From contig CAJNDS010000540.1 of NCBI GenBank assembly GCA_905221605.1, forward strand, positions 1 through 64,000: 64,000 bases of DNA. The letters run 5' to 3'. Below are positions 20,943 through 32,983 of the stretch, one piece after another. The notes under the pieces are model-generated. The model ran no database searches. It was not told where the DNA came from and saw nothing but the letters and a program-made list of their open reading frames with translations. Made by a program: the position numbers and the translations under genes. The DNA is from Symbiodinium natans (taxonomy: Eukaryota; Sar; Dinophyceae; Suessiales; Symbiodiniaceae). Numbering within the stretch: the first letter of the stretch is position 1; each line of letters begins with the position of its first letter.

Positions 20943-21059
20943 GCTTCCGCGGCCCCAACAACAGGTTTAGCGTTGGGGGTTTTGGGTTTAGGGTTTCCCT
21001 GAAAATTTGGGGGGGGAGGGGGGGGAGAAGGGGGGCAAGGGAGGAGGGTGGCGAGGGTT

Positions 21060-21690
21060 CGGAAGTTGTGAAACCTACATAACCCGCTACACGCTGCAGA
21101 ACAACATCTCCAAGCTTGTCAAGGTCTGCGTGCAGTGCAGTCCTGCTTCTACATGCCCCTCAAATTCCATCTTCCATCTGAGGCCTTTTTCCGCACCGAT
21201 GTACTTATATGAGGAGGCATGTGACATGTCTTCAGCTCAGGTCCTACTATGCACCCTATTCTTTGGGGGCTGTTGCGCCCTGAACCTTGAACCCTGAACC
21301 CTGAACCCTGAACCCTAAACCCTAAACCCTAAACCCTAAACCCTAAACCCTAAACCCTAAACCGCAGCATTCAGGCCATGGTGGCCGGTGCAATCATGCG
21401 GCTTCTCATGCGATCCAGGACAGACATCCTCCAGACGATTGAAGGGCTCCCATTTACTGTTCTACCAGCCTGTTGCGGCAAATCAGTCCGCACAAATCTC
21501 ACTCAACCCTAAACCCTAAACCCTAAACCCTGAACTAGGACCTACATCCTAAGCTGTTTGGGGGGGGGGGGGGAGGAGTTGGAGTTTACAAGATGGTTCA
21601 GGCTTAGGGGTCAGGGAGTGAACGTTGCAGAGGTGAACCCAGCTCCCGGTGCGGGTGTTCCTGTGCCCAGCCCGAAAATTCGGTTTAGGG
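21060..21690 (-). CDS. Exon-like islands below the next gene (unresolved)
   Basis: Three islands at about 21075-21140, 21366-21450 and 21615-21685, each open on both strands. Minus readings: DLDKLGDVVLQRVAGYVGF; SIVWRMSVLDRMRSRM; GTPAPGAGFTSATFTP. Plus readings: TYITRYTLQNNISKLVK; IQAMVAGAIMRLLM. Minus is preferred because neighbours are minus; no family assigned. Confidence 0.25.
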
Positions 21691-21985
21691 TTCAGGGTTC
21701 AGGGTTTTAGGGTTTAGGGTTTAGGGTTTAGGGTTTAGGGTTTAGGGTTTAGGGTACCCTAACATACCCCAAAACCATGAAGCCCTATGTAGGGTTGAGG
21801 GGTTAAGAGGGCTTACAGTTGGAGAGCCCCAAACAAAAGCTTCTATCAGGCTTGTGTGAACCAAACAACACTCAAGTCCCTAAACCCTAAACCCTAAACC
21901 CTAAACCCTAGACCCTAAACCCTAAACCCTATACCCTCAACCCCAAGCATAAACCCTAAACCCTAAGCCCTAATCGACTCTTGGC

Positions 21986-22056
21986 CAGGCTGCCAGAATG
22001 ACTTCGAGGAACGTTTGCGCCAAGAACCAGTGCCAAATGGTCTTTCGATACATCGC
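21986..22056 (-). CDS. Exon candidate with a hydrophobic segment
   Basis: Minus frame AMYRKTIWHWFLAQTFLE then VILAAW; AG acceptor available, CCCTAAA left, TTTAGGG right. A plus frame is also open (NDFEERLRQEPVPNG). Possibly one membrane helix of the gene that spans 22-25 kb. Confidence 0.35.
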
Positions 22057-22129
22057 CTCAACGAGGGGCGTTTTGGGGGGGCCGTTTGCGTGGGGGGTTT
22101 AGGGTTTAGGGTTAAAGGGCTAGGGTTAG

Positions 22130-22310
22130 GGTTTAGGGTTTAGGGTTTAGGGTTTAGGGTTTAGGGTTTAGGGTTTAGGGTTTAGGGTTTAGGGTTTAGG
22201 GTTTAGGGTTTAGGGTTTAGGGTTTAGGGTTTAGGGTTTAGGGTTTGGAGTTTGGGGTTTGGGGTTTGGGGTTTGGGGTTTGGGGTTTGGGGTTTAGGGT
22301 TGCAGGGTTT
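22130..22310 (+). repeat. TTTAGGG array passing into TTTGGGG
   Basis: About 16 TTTAGGG units, then about seven TTTGGGG units (22247-22290). Confidence 0.95.
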
Positions 22311-22455
22311 AGGGTTTAGGGGGATTGAATTGTGTGTCTTTGGTCTTGCTCTCCGCAGGCAGCTCCTCCACAACTCTTCAGCTCAGTCCGAACTGTCGTG
22401 TCGGGTTTCGGTCTTCGACACGCAGGCTCATGGTTCCTGCTGGATTTCAAGCCTT

Positions 22456-22482
22456 TCTCTCTCTCTCTCTCTCTCTCTCTCC
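22456..22482 (+). repeat. CT microsatellite
   Basis: (CT) repeat before a CCCTAA run. Other microsatellites: (GT) at 12957-12970 and 52555-52573, (ATC) at 23080-23101, (GA) at 29665-29716. Confidence 0.9.
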
Positions 22483-22606
22483 CCTAAACCCTAACCCTAA
22501 ACCCTAAACCCCAAACCCTAAAACGCCCTCAACCCTAAACCCTAAACCCTGAACGCTGCACCCTGAACCCTGAACCCGAAACCCTCTCCTCAACGGAAGA
22601 TTCAGC

Positions 22607-22652
22607 CGAGGTGGCCAGGAAGATGGAGACAAGGATGTTCAGCACCCAGAAC
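22607..22652 (-). CDS. Exon candidate with a membrane helix
   Basis: ACCAG|G acceptor and TCG|GC donor bound FWVLNILVSIFLATS, a clear hydrophobic helix like those of channel proteins. The mirror plus frame is E/K rich. Family not identified. Confidence 0.45.
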
Positions 22653-23307
22653 CTGGTCGAGGGGGGGGGGGGGGGGGGGGCGCGGGGCGCTTAATTAATT
22701 CGGGTTTCAGGAAGGAGGCGTCGAAAAAAAAACAATGTCTTCCGGAAGACACGATTTCATGTAGGCTTCCTAGCCACCCCGCCCCCCCCAAGGGTCTTGG
22801 ACATTTTCGGTTGTAGATTCTTGAAATGAATGCCCTAAACCCTAAACCCTAAAACCTAAACCCTAGGCCCTGAGCCCTAAACGCATCGTCCTCCAGGGGC
22901 CTTTGTGGCTTAAGTTTCAGGAAGTCGGAGCATCTGCAAGTCAACATCCCGGAAGATAAGAGCTACGATCCCCAAACCTGTAAACTCTAAGAGAAGCCCT
23001 CTGCCCTCTGCCCACGAACAACAACATCCAAACAAAATAATACGGTAGAGATGCACATGCTATGATGAAATGCAGTCGTCGTCATCATCATCATCATCAT
23101 CTCTGGAACCTGATAGCCCCTAAACTTTACACCCAGACTTTCGTCCTCCTGAAGCCGAGAATCAGCCCCTGAACTGTGCACTTTCTCAGCCCAGCACCTC
23201 TACGAAACCTTAAAAACCCAACCTAAACCCTAAACCCTAAACCCTAAACCCTAAACCCTAAACCCTAAACCCCCAAACCCTAAACCCCAAACCCCCAAAA
23301 CGGGAGC

Positions 23308-23377
23308 GAGCAGCATGGCGGCCGAGACATCCACAAACCAGAATGCGAAGTCGGTGCCGAAGGACATCAGCGGGATG
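23308..23377 (-). CDS. Exon candidate with a membrane helix
   Basis: TTTCAG acceptor and CTC|GC donor bound IPLMSFGTDFAFWFVDVS then AAMLL. Good splice sites and CCCTAAA on the left. Likely same gene as 22607-22652. Confidence 0.45.
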
Positions 23378-23782
23378 CTGAAACCTAGGATCCCGAGGGG
23401 AGTTTCAGGTCCGGGGATTAGGGTTTTAAGGTTTTAGGGTTTTGGGGTCTTGGGGTTTTGGGATTTTGGGGTTTGGGGTTTGGGGGTTTGGGGGTTTTGG
23501 GGCTTTGGGGTTTTGAGGTTTTTGGATTTTAGGGTTTTCGGGTCTTCGGGTTTTAGGGGAGTTGGGGATCTAGTAGGTTCTTCAAGCCAGGGGGCGCCTC
23601 AATGCCGGGTACCCTTATGGGGCCTGCGTGGGAGGTCAGGGGTTTGGGACCCCACCCTAAACCCTAAACCCTAAACCCTAAACCCTAAACCCTAAACCCT
23701 AAACCCTAAACCCTAAACCCTAAACCCTAAACCCCAAACTTAAACCCTAATCCAAACAGGGAGAAGGGAGCAGTCGCGGAAG

Positions 23783-23857
23783 ATCAGCCCCACGGCAATG
23801 GCCGCCCAGGCTCGAACAAGTCTGGCCGTTATGCTCCATTGCACTTTCGGCACCTCG
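23783..23857 (-). CDS. Exon candidate with a membrane helix
   Basis: Minus frame VQWSITARLVRAWAAIAV then GLIFRD. CCCTAAA on the left, poly-G and TTTAGGG on the right. Transporter-like in character, not assigned. Ends approximate. Confidence 0.4.
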
Positions 23858-24870
23858 GGGGGGGGGGGGGGGGGGTGGGGGTTTAGGGGTTTAGGGTTTA
23901 GGGTTTAGGGTTTAGGTTTAGGGGTTTAGGGTTTAGGGTTTGGGGTTAGGGTTTAGGGTTTAGGGTTTAGTGTTTAGGGTTTAGGGTTTAGGGTTTAGGG
24001 TTTAGGGTTTAGGGTTTAGGGTTTAGGGTTTAGGGTTTAAGTGGGTTTAGGGTTTAGGGCTTAGGGCTCAGGGTTTAGGGTCTACATCGCGGGACCGACA
24101 GGTTATAATCGTATAAACCGACTGTGGGGCCCATAGAACAAACCCCAATTTTTCCCCCCCAAAACCCTAAAACAAAACCCCACACCCCTCGAAAATCCCA
24201 AAACCCTGACTAAAAAAAACAAAAAAAACACATTCCGAACCCCTAAAGCCCCCCTCATGCGGGCTGAGATCCCGCCGGGCCCTAAAAGAAGGTGCGCGCC
24301 CCGTCTTTGGACATCACCTTCCCAAGCACGCAGAAGCTGGTAGGGGTCCCTCAACCCTAAACCCTAAACCCTAAACCCTAAACCCTAAACCCTAAACCCT
24401 AAACCCTAAACCCTATACCAACCATAACATCCACTTCTGCAAGGTGCGAGAACCGGGCACACCGGCCGGGGGCTCAACTTGAATTTGCTAGACGACTCCT
24501 GGCGCCGGTTCTTGGGGTTCTTGAGGGTTTAGGGTTTAGGGTTTAGGGTTTAGGGTTTAGGGTTTCAGGGCTTCAGTTCTTGGGGTCTACAGGATGTTAA
24601 GAGGGTTCGGGGCTTAGAGCCTCAGTTTAAGACTCGGGCTCTGACTTTGCGAACCCGGCGTTTTCCTATAAACCCTAACCCCTGAACCTAAACCGCTGCT
24701 AGATCTAAGTTCGGCCATTCTCCCCCCCGTGGTGTGCATGATGCCATGGCCACTCAGCCCGACTATGCTGTTCTAAACTCCAAACCCCTCAAACTAGAAC
24801 TAGAAAATTCCAAAAGCCCTCAGCCCCAAGCCTACACCCGATTCTGGGGTCCTTGCGGGAAGGTTTCAGG

Positions 24871-24960
24871 GTATGTACGCCAAGGCTCCCGAATACTCCC
24901 CACGACTCCCTAAGCTTCCCGAAGGTTCCCTAGACACCTGCCCTTCCTTAAGGACCCTAC
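24871..24960 (+). repeat. Short dispersed repeat family, copy 1
   Basis: Contains GCTCCCGAATACTCCCCAC, ACTCCCTAAGCTTCCC and GGTTCCCTAG. Related copies lie at 35556-35660 and, inverted, at 44829-44945. Confidence 0.65.
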
Positions 24961-25339
24961 CTGGTTGTCCAGTAACCCTGGGGGGGGGGGGGGAATTAAA
25001 GGTTCACCTTTGGGATGATAAGGGGATTATGATACCCCAAAAGGGTTAAAGGTTACCTACCCTACTACTAGGCCCTAGAACTAAGGCTCGACTGGGGAGG
25101 AGGGCGGAGACACAGCAAAGATCGGCGGTTCGCCGGCGGAGTCTTCGTTGCCAACCCTTTCGAGCCCCCAGAGCGGCAACAAAAGCAGCCCTTTAAACCC
25201 CTAAACCCCTAAAGCCCTAAAGTCCTAAACCGAAAAAAACCCTCAACCACAAAACCCCAAATCCCCCAAACATCCCAAAACCACTAAGCCCCCAAGAGAC
25301 CCTAAACCCTAAACCCTAAACCCTAAACCCTAAACCCTA

Positions 25340-25456
<117 letters not shown>

Positions 25457-26789
25457 TAAACCCTAAACCCTAAACCCTAAACCCTAAACCTCCATCCCTC
25501 TGAAGTTTCAGATCAAAAGTCCTCCCAGCGGTCCCATCCTGGGTGCACCAAAAAGCGTTCCGCGACAGCGGCCTCCTGACGCGCTACGGTTTAGGGTTTA
25601 GGGTTTAGGGTTTAGGGTTTAGGGTTTAGGGTTTAGGGTTTAGGGTTTAGGGTATAGGGTTTAGGATTTAGGGTTTGGGGTTAGGGTTTGGGGTTTGGGG
25701 TTGAAGGTTGAGGGGTTTAGGGGTTAGGGTTGCGGGGTTGAAGGATTGCCTGCGGCTCCTGCATTCCAGCAAGAAACTGACCAGCAACGCGAAGGCGAGA
25801 AAGCAGCCACAAGAAGCTGTTCTCAAAGGAGCCCAACTACACAACAGGATGGTGTTGGGCTTGGGTTTTATTTCGGGGGGCTATGGTTTGGGGCTGGGGC
25901 CAAGAAATCAGTGGCTGAAGCACCAGCCGCCCCTTGGTTGACCCTGTTACAGGCCGCGCGGGCTCCACGCATCTGCGTGCAAAAGTCGACTTTCCGAATA
26001 CGCAGGGACTCGGCTTTGGCTCCCTTAGCCCGCCAAACCCTTAAACCCTCGAATCCCCCCCCCCCCCCGCATCCTTACCCCCAACTCCCTAAAGCGTTTC
26101 ACCCCTTCAATCCTCGAAATTTCGACCGCCAAAACCCTCAAAAGCTCACTCTAAAGACCCCCGAAGCCTCAGAAGCAACCCAACGAAAGTCGCTCACCTG
26201 ACTACGACATTTCGGCTAACCCTAAGCCCTAAACCAGGTTGGCTCTCCCGCCTGTGGCTCCACTTGGAGTGGCCGCGACATGTTGATACTCAACTTCCTG
26301 AGTGCTTAGGGTTTATTCGGGTTTAGGGTTTAGACAGTATAGGGGCCTTGAGAATTCGCATAGGTGTTGAGGGGCTATTCTACAATCCGCCGAGGCCTCG
26401 GGCCGGAGGTGTATAGGTTGAGAACAGGCAACCCCAAGCCTCAAACCTTCAACAAACCCCCCTCTTCCCGCTGCCCCCCTTCCCCCCCCCACCCCCCCTA
26501 CCCCCCCCCTGAGGGGCCTGGCTCAACCCCACGATCACTCCAAGCGGAACCCTAAACCCAAAAAACCCTAAACCCCAAAGCGTGAATCTTGAGCCCTAAG
26601 CCCTCAATCCTACACTAACCCTCAACCCTAAACCCCAAGCCATAAACCAGAAACCCGGAACCCTAAACCCTAAACCCAACCCTTATTGCTTGGGGTCCAG
26701 CGACTTGGGCGCTGCGGAATCACCATGCTCACGCTCATGCGCTGGGCCGGGCCGAGGCGGGTCGCGTAGCGTTAAAATTAAATGTAAAC

Positions 26790-26833
26790 GGGACCATAAG
26801 GGAATACTATTCGTGATTTTTCCGACCCCTATA
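26790..26833 (+). repeat. Short repeat shared with 59066-59110
   Basis: GGGAATACTATTCGTGATTT then TCCGACCCCTATA; the other copy reads GGGGAATATCACTAGTAATT then TTTCGACTCCTATA. Confidence 0.5.
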
Positions 26834-27083
26834 GTAGGGTGTAGGGTCAAGGGTTTAGGAGGGCTTAGGGCTTAGGGCTTATGAGGGTGGCTCTGTGCAT
26901 TTTGGGGGTTTAGAGAGGGGGGGGGGGGGCTGGGGGGGCCCAAACCCTAGACCCTATATAGCCTAAACCCCATAAACCCTAACCTAAACCTTAAACCCCA
27001 AATCCTAAACTTTACTGTGGGGCTTCCATCTTGAAGGGGGGGGCACACCAGGTGTCTCTTAAAACGACAGGCCCTGTCAACAC

Positions 27084-27310
27084 TCCCTAAACCCTAAAAC
27101 CCTAAAACCCTAAAACCCTAAAACCCTAAAGCCCTAAAGCCCTAAAACCCTAAAACCCTAAAACCCTAAAACCCTAAAACCCTAAAACCCTAAAACCCTA
27201 AAACCCTAAAACCCTAAAACCCTAAAACCCTAAAACCCCTAAAACCTAAACCCTAAACCCTAACCCTAACCCTAAACTAGCCTAGCCCTAACCCTAAACC
27301 CTAAACCCTA
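27084..27310 (+). repeat. CCCTAAAA (8-mer) array
   Basis: About 18 CCCTAAAA units, then mixed CCCTAAC/CCCTAAA and poly-C. Confidence 0.95.
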
Positions 27311-28149
27311 ACCCCCCCCCCCCCCCCCCCCCTATCAGCCCGGTCTCCGCGAGCGCGTGCGCTTGCGGCCATCCTGTGGGCTTGCAGGGTTCGGCTTCAA
27401 GGTTAGTTTTCGGGTTAAGGGTTAAGGGGTCGGGGGTCACCCCCCCCCCCCCCCCACCCCCCCCTAGGGTTTAGGGTTTAGGGTTTAGGGTTTAGGGCTT
27501 AGGGTTTATATGCCAGAATCCCTGAGCACAAGCTGCAATGTGTAGAGACAAGCTGGCTTCGAACATAAGTTGGGGATAGGCAGGAATGCAGTTGCGCTGC
27601 CTTACTCTGGGGGTCGGTTCGTCAACTTCCCTACACTCCCCACGCCTCTCTCAACCCTCGGTGGCCGGAGGTTTGCGTGGTCGCGATGCTTTGAGATCCT
27701 AAAACCCTAAACCCTCCTAAACTCCAAACCTGAAACTCCAAACCCTAAACCCTAAACGATCCTAAGCCAACCCCAACCCCCCCCCCCCCCCCCCTAAAAA
27801 TCGCCTAAGCCGAAGAAGGTCGACCGACTCCTCTCACGTTCTGCATCCGAGGGCCCGTTATAGGGCCTCCCCGGCCCAAAAACACAACACACAAACTCAA
27901 GGAGACCCAAATAGGGTTTAGGGTTTGGGGCTTGGGGCTTGGGGCTTGAAGGGTTTAGGGGCTTTGGGGCTTAGGGTTTCGGGCCTAAACCCTGAAGCTC
28001 CTCGTCACCGCCGTCCTCCGAAGTGACCCGATGCCTCATGAGGCAGGGATGTTTTGGGGCCTTCGGACCTGCGGGGCTTTTGGGGTTCAGGGTTTAGGGA
28101 GTTTAGGGAACCCTTGCATGTACTTTGTGTGGCGACGTCACTTACCATC

Positions 28150-28194
28150 TGCAAACAGTATAAGGGTCTTGCGTCTAGTTCTATTTCGTTCTGC
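28150..28194 (-). CDS. Exon candidate with canonical splice sites
   Basis: TTGCAG acceptor and GTAAGTG donor bound NEIELDARPLYCLQM exactly. The donor is the best match to the general eukaryotic consensus I saw in the window, which supports the minus strand. Confidence 0.5.
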
Positions 28195-28454
28195 AAGGCT
28201 CACGGGCGTCAGGGCTTCGGGAAGAGGACTGTCCCAAACCCCAAACCCCAAACCCTGAGCCTAAACCCAAAAACCCCAAACCCTAAACCCTAAACCGTCC
28301 AACACCAGAACCCAATAAAGCCAGGAGTCCCTCCCCTGAAGCTTCCTGAATGCCCAGCCTGACGTTGCCCCAAAATCCTAAGGCGGCCTAGAACCCAAGC
28401 CCCAAACACCACACCCCGAACATAAACCCGAACGCCAAACCATAAATCCTGAAC

Positions 28455-29150
28455 CCTAACCCCTACACCCCAAAACCACTACCCCTAAACCCCTAAACCC
28501 CTAAGCCCCTAAACCCCCCTAAACCCCTAAATCCCTAACCCCTAAACCCCTAAACCCCGAAACCCTCAACACCCCTAACTCCTAAGCCCCCTAAACCCCT
28601 AAACCCCTAAACCCCAAAACCCCTAAACCCCTAAACCCCTAAACCCCAAAACCCCAAAACCCCAAAACCCCAAAGCCCCAAAACCCCAAAACCCCAAAAC
28701 CCCAAAACCCCTAAACCCCTAAACCCCTAAACCCCTAAACCCCTAAACCCCTAAACCCCTAACCCCTAAACCCCCTAAGCCCCCTAAACCGCTCCCTAAA
28801 CCCCTCTAAGCCCCTCTAAGCCCCTAAACCCCCTAAACCCACTAAACTCCTAAACCCCCATAAGCCCCTAAGCCCCTAAACCCCCTAAGCCCCTAAACCC
28901 CACATTAAACCGATAAACCCCTAAGCCCCTAAACCCCCATAAACCCCCTAAGCCCCTAAACCCCACATTGAACCGATAAACCCCTAAGCCCCTAAACCCC
29001 GATAAACCCCCTAAGCCCCTAAACCCCACATTGAACCGATAAACCCCTAAGCCCCTAAACCCCGATAAACCCCCCCAAGCCCCTAAACCCCTAAACCCCT
29101 AAACCCTAAACCCTAAACCCTAAACCCTAAACCCTAAACCCTAAACCCCT
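28455..29150 (+). repeat. CCCCTAAA array with a 63-bp higher-order unit
   Basis: Long degenerate CCCCTAAA/CCCCAAAA array. From about 28900 a 63-bp unit marked by CCCCACATT(G/A)AACCGATA repeats at 28901, 28964 and 29027. Confidence 0.9.
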
Positions 29151-29169
29151 GAGCCCCTACACCCCACAT

Positions 29170-29247
29170 TGCACTTGAGAGGCCGTGCGGAGCTTCCCTC
29201 GCGGGCTGGCATCTCCCCAGATCTTGAAGACTCCTTGCAGCGAACCT
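29170..29247 (-). CDS. Exon candidate
   Basis: CCCAG acceptor then VRCKESSRSGEMPAREGSS and ARPLK. Polar; a plus frame is open too. CCCTAAA-type left, TTTAGGG right. Confidence 0.35.
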
Positions 29248-29667
29248 GGGCTCCCGGGTTTAGGGTTTAGGGTTTAGGGTTTAGGGTTTAGGGTTTAGGG
29301 TTTAGGGTTTAGGGTTTGGGGTTTGGGGTTTGGGGGTTTAGGGTTTGGGGGTTTAGTATTTAGGGTTTGGGGTTTGCGGTTGAAGGTTTCGGGTTTGGGG
29401 GTTTAGGGTTTTAGGGTTTTAGGGGTTAGGGTTTAGGGGTTTATGGTTTAGGGGTTTAGGGGTTTAGGGTTTAGGGGTTTCGGTGTTTATGGATTAGGGC
29501 TTGGGAGTTTAGGGGGCTTAGGGGGTTTAGGGGTTTAGGGTTTAGGGTTCCGGGGCTTCGGGCTTTGGGGGCTTTAGGATTCTGATCCCAGTTTCTTTCT
29601 AACCTTCTGGGATAAAGGCTGAGATCATTGTGATCAGAGAGATAGTGGACAAAACGAAGCAACAGAG

Positions 29668-29700
<33 letters not shown>

Positions 29701-30324
29701 AAGAGAAAGAGAGAGCCCAGGGAACCCTACCTAAACTTCAAACCACAAACTGTAAACCTGCTGTGGACTTTGAAATGCTCCTTGCAGCTGCCCTCAGGCT
29801 GGCGATCCGAGCCGGGTGGCATCAACGCCATCCATGCTCAAGGAGCCCTTTTTGGTGATTTTCCTCGGCTACGTTGGGGGTGGGGTGTTGGGGGGGAGGG
29901 GGGAGGGCGGGGCGAAGGCGGGGGAGGGGTTTGGAAGGTTGTGGTTTTTTGTGAGGCGGGGGGGGGGGGGGGGATTTCGAGGGTGGCATCTCGACATGCC
30001 GTGTGGCCACCTCAGGCAACCTGGGTGTCAAAGAAAAGGAGCAATCCCATCGAAGCAGCTGTAAACTCCCACTTGGCTAAAGGCCGAATAAGGAAACCAC
30101 AAAGCCCTAAAACGCCCCAAGCGGCCTGAAAACACTAAAAGCCCTAAAAGCCCCAAAACGCCCTAAAATCCCCCAAAACGCCCTAAACAGCCCAACCGCC
30201 CTGAAACCCCGAGACCGACTTAGCTGCAGCTTCAACCCTAAACCCGAAACCCTAACCCTAAACCCTAAACCCTAAACCCTAAACCCTAAACCCTAAACCC
30301 TAAACCCTAAACCCTAAACCCCAG

Positions 30325-30420
30325 CTGCAGCTTTGCTTCAGGTCTTGGCTCGGGTTCGCAGAGCCGAAGGACGACTTCGCGATCGGAGCCGATCCATCCC
30401 CGGACCTCACGCGGCTGGCT
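30325..30420 (-). CDS. Exon candidate
   Basis: Minus frame RSGDGSAPIAKSSFGSANPS then QDLKQS; plus frame also open (WLGFAEPKDDFAIGAD). CCCTAAA on the left and TTTGGGG/TTTAGGG on the right. Confidence 0.3.
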
Positions 30421-30784
30421 TAGGGTTTGGGGTTTGGGGTTTGGGGTTTGGGGTTTAGGGTTTAGGGTTTAGGGTTTAGGGTTTAGGGTTTAGGGTTCAG
30501 GGTTTAGGGTTTAATGTTTAGAGTTTGGGGTTTAGGGTTCGGGTCTAGGGTTTAGGGTTTAGGGTTAAGCCCCGACTCACACAGAGAAAACCTGCGATGC
30601 CGTAGTATCCCTAAACCCCAAACCCTAACCTCCTAATCCAAACCCCAAGCTCCAGGGTGCTCCTAGCACCAGCGCACTCCCTCACCCAGACACCCGGCAT
30701 CCCAAGCCTCTAACTCCAGGACTTTGAAAAGACAGAAGGACAGAAAGAAAGAAGGACATAAAGAAAGGAAGAAAGAAAGAATCC

Positions 30785-30844
<60 letters not shown>

Positions 30845-30899
30845 ACCCTAAACCCTAAACCCTAAACCCTAAACCCTAAGAGAGACCTGAGAGACCCAT

Positions 30900-30965
30900 G
30901 GCTCGAAACAGAACTGACAGTCACCTGCTCAGTACGCTTCAGCGGCCCCTGAGTCGCATGGTTCA
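30900..30965 (-). CDS. Exon candidate
   Basis: CTCAG acceptor then GPLKRTEQVTVSSVSSHGSL on the minus strand. Telomere-type repeat on both sides. Confidence 0.35.
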
Positions 30966-31903
30966 GGCTTTAGGGTGTTTAGCGTTTAGGGTTTAGGGTT
31001 TAGGGTTTAAAGTTGAACTAATGGTTCAGTGAAAAAAACAACCCAAGCTCCTTTAAACTCTTCTCGCGGCAAACCCCCAAGGTGTGGGGTTCTGAGGGTT
31101 CTTGTTTGTGCATTACATGAGGCTTGCCTATGTTTTCTTGTTTGCTTTTGTATTCATTTTTCTTTCTTTGTTGATTTTTTTTTGTTTGGGGGGGGGGGGG
31201 GTTAGGGTTCAAAACCCCTCCAGGACAACCAACAAAATCCAACTCCGCGGAGCGGCTGCGCGGAGACCGTGGCTCTGGGCTTCTCCGACCTTGCCCTGGG
31301 CTCGCTCTCCTTCTCGTGGCGACGTCGGATTCGGGGCTGAGGGGCTTTAGGGCGTTTGGCACCCTCAACCCTAAGCCCTAAACCCTGAACCCTAAACCCT
31401 GAACCCTAAACCCTAAACCCTAAACCCTGAATCTATACTTCGAGCAAGCAGGCGTGGGGAGGCTGGCTCTTTCGAGACCTACCTCCAACTGAGGCCAACA
31501 TCAGCGGTTTAGGTTTAGGGTTTAGGGTTCAGGGTTCAGGGTTTAGGGTTTAGGGTTTAGGGTTTGGGGTTTAGGGTTTAGGGTTTAGGGTTTCGGGTTT
31601 AGGGTTAAGGAGGGTTTAAAACTCGGGTTGAGGGGTTTGGAGTTGGGGCTCTGGGGCTTTCTATGGTCTACCTGCGCTATGAGGGCGATACCATGCGATA
31701 CCAGGGTTTTTCTTTCTGCTCTCCGAGAAAGTCGACTAGAGGAAGTGCTATGCGTATCAAAGCCCTGTGCCCTAAACTAAGCCCTAAGCCCTAAGCCCTA
31801 AACCCTAAACCCGAAGCCCTAAACCCTAAACCCTAAACCCCAAACCCGAAGCCCTAAACCCTAAACCCTAAACCCTAAACCCTAAACCCTCAAGACAAAA
31901 TAA

Positions 31904-32503
31904 ATAGAAATTGTATGTGGTATCATTCTGAATTTTCAAGTTATTTGTCTAAACAGCTGACAAACCGAGGTTAAGTCTGAGGCCAAATACTCAATTTACT
32001 CAAACCTCGCCCTCCCCCCCCCCCCCCTCCCTCCCCACCTCCCCCCCCCTATGTCGTATCATTCTGAATTTTCAAGTTATTTGTCTAATTCTGAATTTTC
32101 AAGTTATTGGTCTAAACAGCTGACGAGCCGAGTTTAAGTCTGAGGCCAACTCCTCAATTTGCTTAAACCCCCCCCCCCCCCCTCCGCCCCCTGCCTGCGT
32201 CGTGTAGAAATTCGGCGAGCCTTTCCCCCCTCTTCCCCCTCCCCCTGCCACCCCCCCCCCCCCCCCCCTTCCCCCCCCCTTCCCCCCCCTTCCCCCCCCC
32301 CGTCCCCCCCCCCCCCTCCCCCCCCCCCCCCCCCTCCCTCTTCCCCCCCCCTCCCTCCCCCCTTCTCCCGTCCCCCCTCCACCACCAGTTTTAAAAATCG
32401 AAACTTTCGTACGAAACTTTCGTACGAAACGTTTCGTACGAAACTTTCGTACGAAACTTTCGTACGAAACGTTATTGGGACCCAAACCCTATACAATTTC
32501 TAT
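31904..32503. mobile_element. TIR element with TTTCGTACGAAA iterons, copy 2
   Basis: Ends are ATAGAAATTGTAT and ATACAATTTCTAT (13-bp perfect inverted repeats). Inside: two and a half copies of a GTATCATTCTGAATTTTCAA module, long poly-C, then about six tandem ACTTTCGTACGAA units (32400-32475). Flanked by CCCTAAA on both sides. Confidence 0.7.
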
Positions 32504-32779
32504 AAACCCTAAACCCTAAACCCTAAACCCTAAACCCTAAACCCTAAACCCTAAACCCTAAACCCTAACCCTAAAACCCCAAACCCGAAGCCCTAAACCC
32601 GAAGCCCTGAACCCTAAACCCCAAACCCTAAACCCCAAACCCCAAACCCTAAACCCTAAACCGCCTCTCCTTGGACTGCCACTTGGATGCAGAAGGTGGC
32701 AGATCAAAGGGAAGTCTGCCAGGGGCAACAGCAGAGCTTAGGGTTTAGGGTTTGGGGTTCAGGGTTCAGGGTTTAGGGT

Positions 32780-32850
32780 TTAGGGTTTGCAGGGCTTGGA
32801 GCTGTCAGCGGAACGTTCGATCATCTTCACTGTGTATCCCCTGTGGTAGG
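32780..32850 (-). CDS. Exon candidate
   Basis: CCACAG|G acceptor then GYTVKMIERSADSSKP. The G-x-x-V-x-x-I-E-R shape recalls the second strand of a Rossmann fold in flavin enzymes, but one short exon is not enough for a call. Confidence 0.35.
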
Positions 32851-32983
32851 GTTTAGGGTTCAGGGCTCCGGGTCTAGGGTTTCGGGCTTAGGGGCGGGCT
32901 CTTCGGCGCTTCGCGTTTGTCTCTTTCGTGCACTATGGCGCCTCTGAGCAAATATGGGGGCTTGGTATTTCGGGGAGGTTAGA

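Noticed and set aside
21076-21137. Plus-strand reading TYITRYTLQNNISKLVK, faintly like an ADP-ribosyltransferase domain
   Set aside because: Similarity too weak, no following motif found, and the minus frame is at least as good.
25746-26201. 151-residue plus-strand ORF
   Set aside because: Frame crosses islands, poly-C and repeat; the region reads open in several frames and only parts could be exons.
32099-32512. ORFs of 117-128 residues on both strands
   Set aside because: Poly-Gly or poly-Pro from C/G tracts inside a TIR element.
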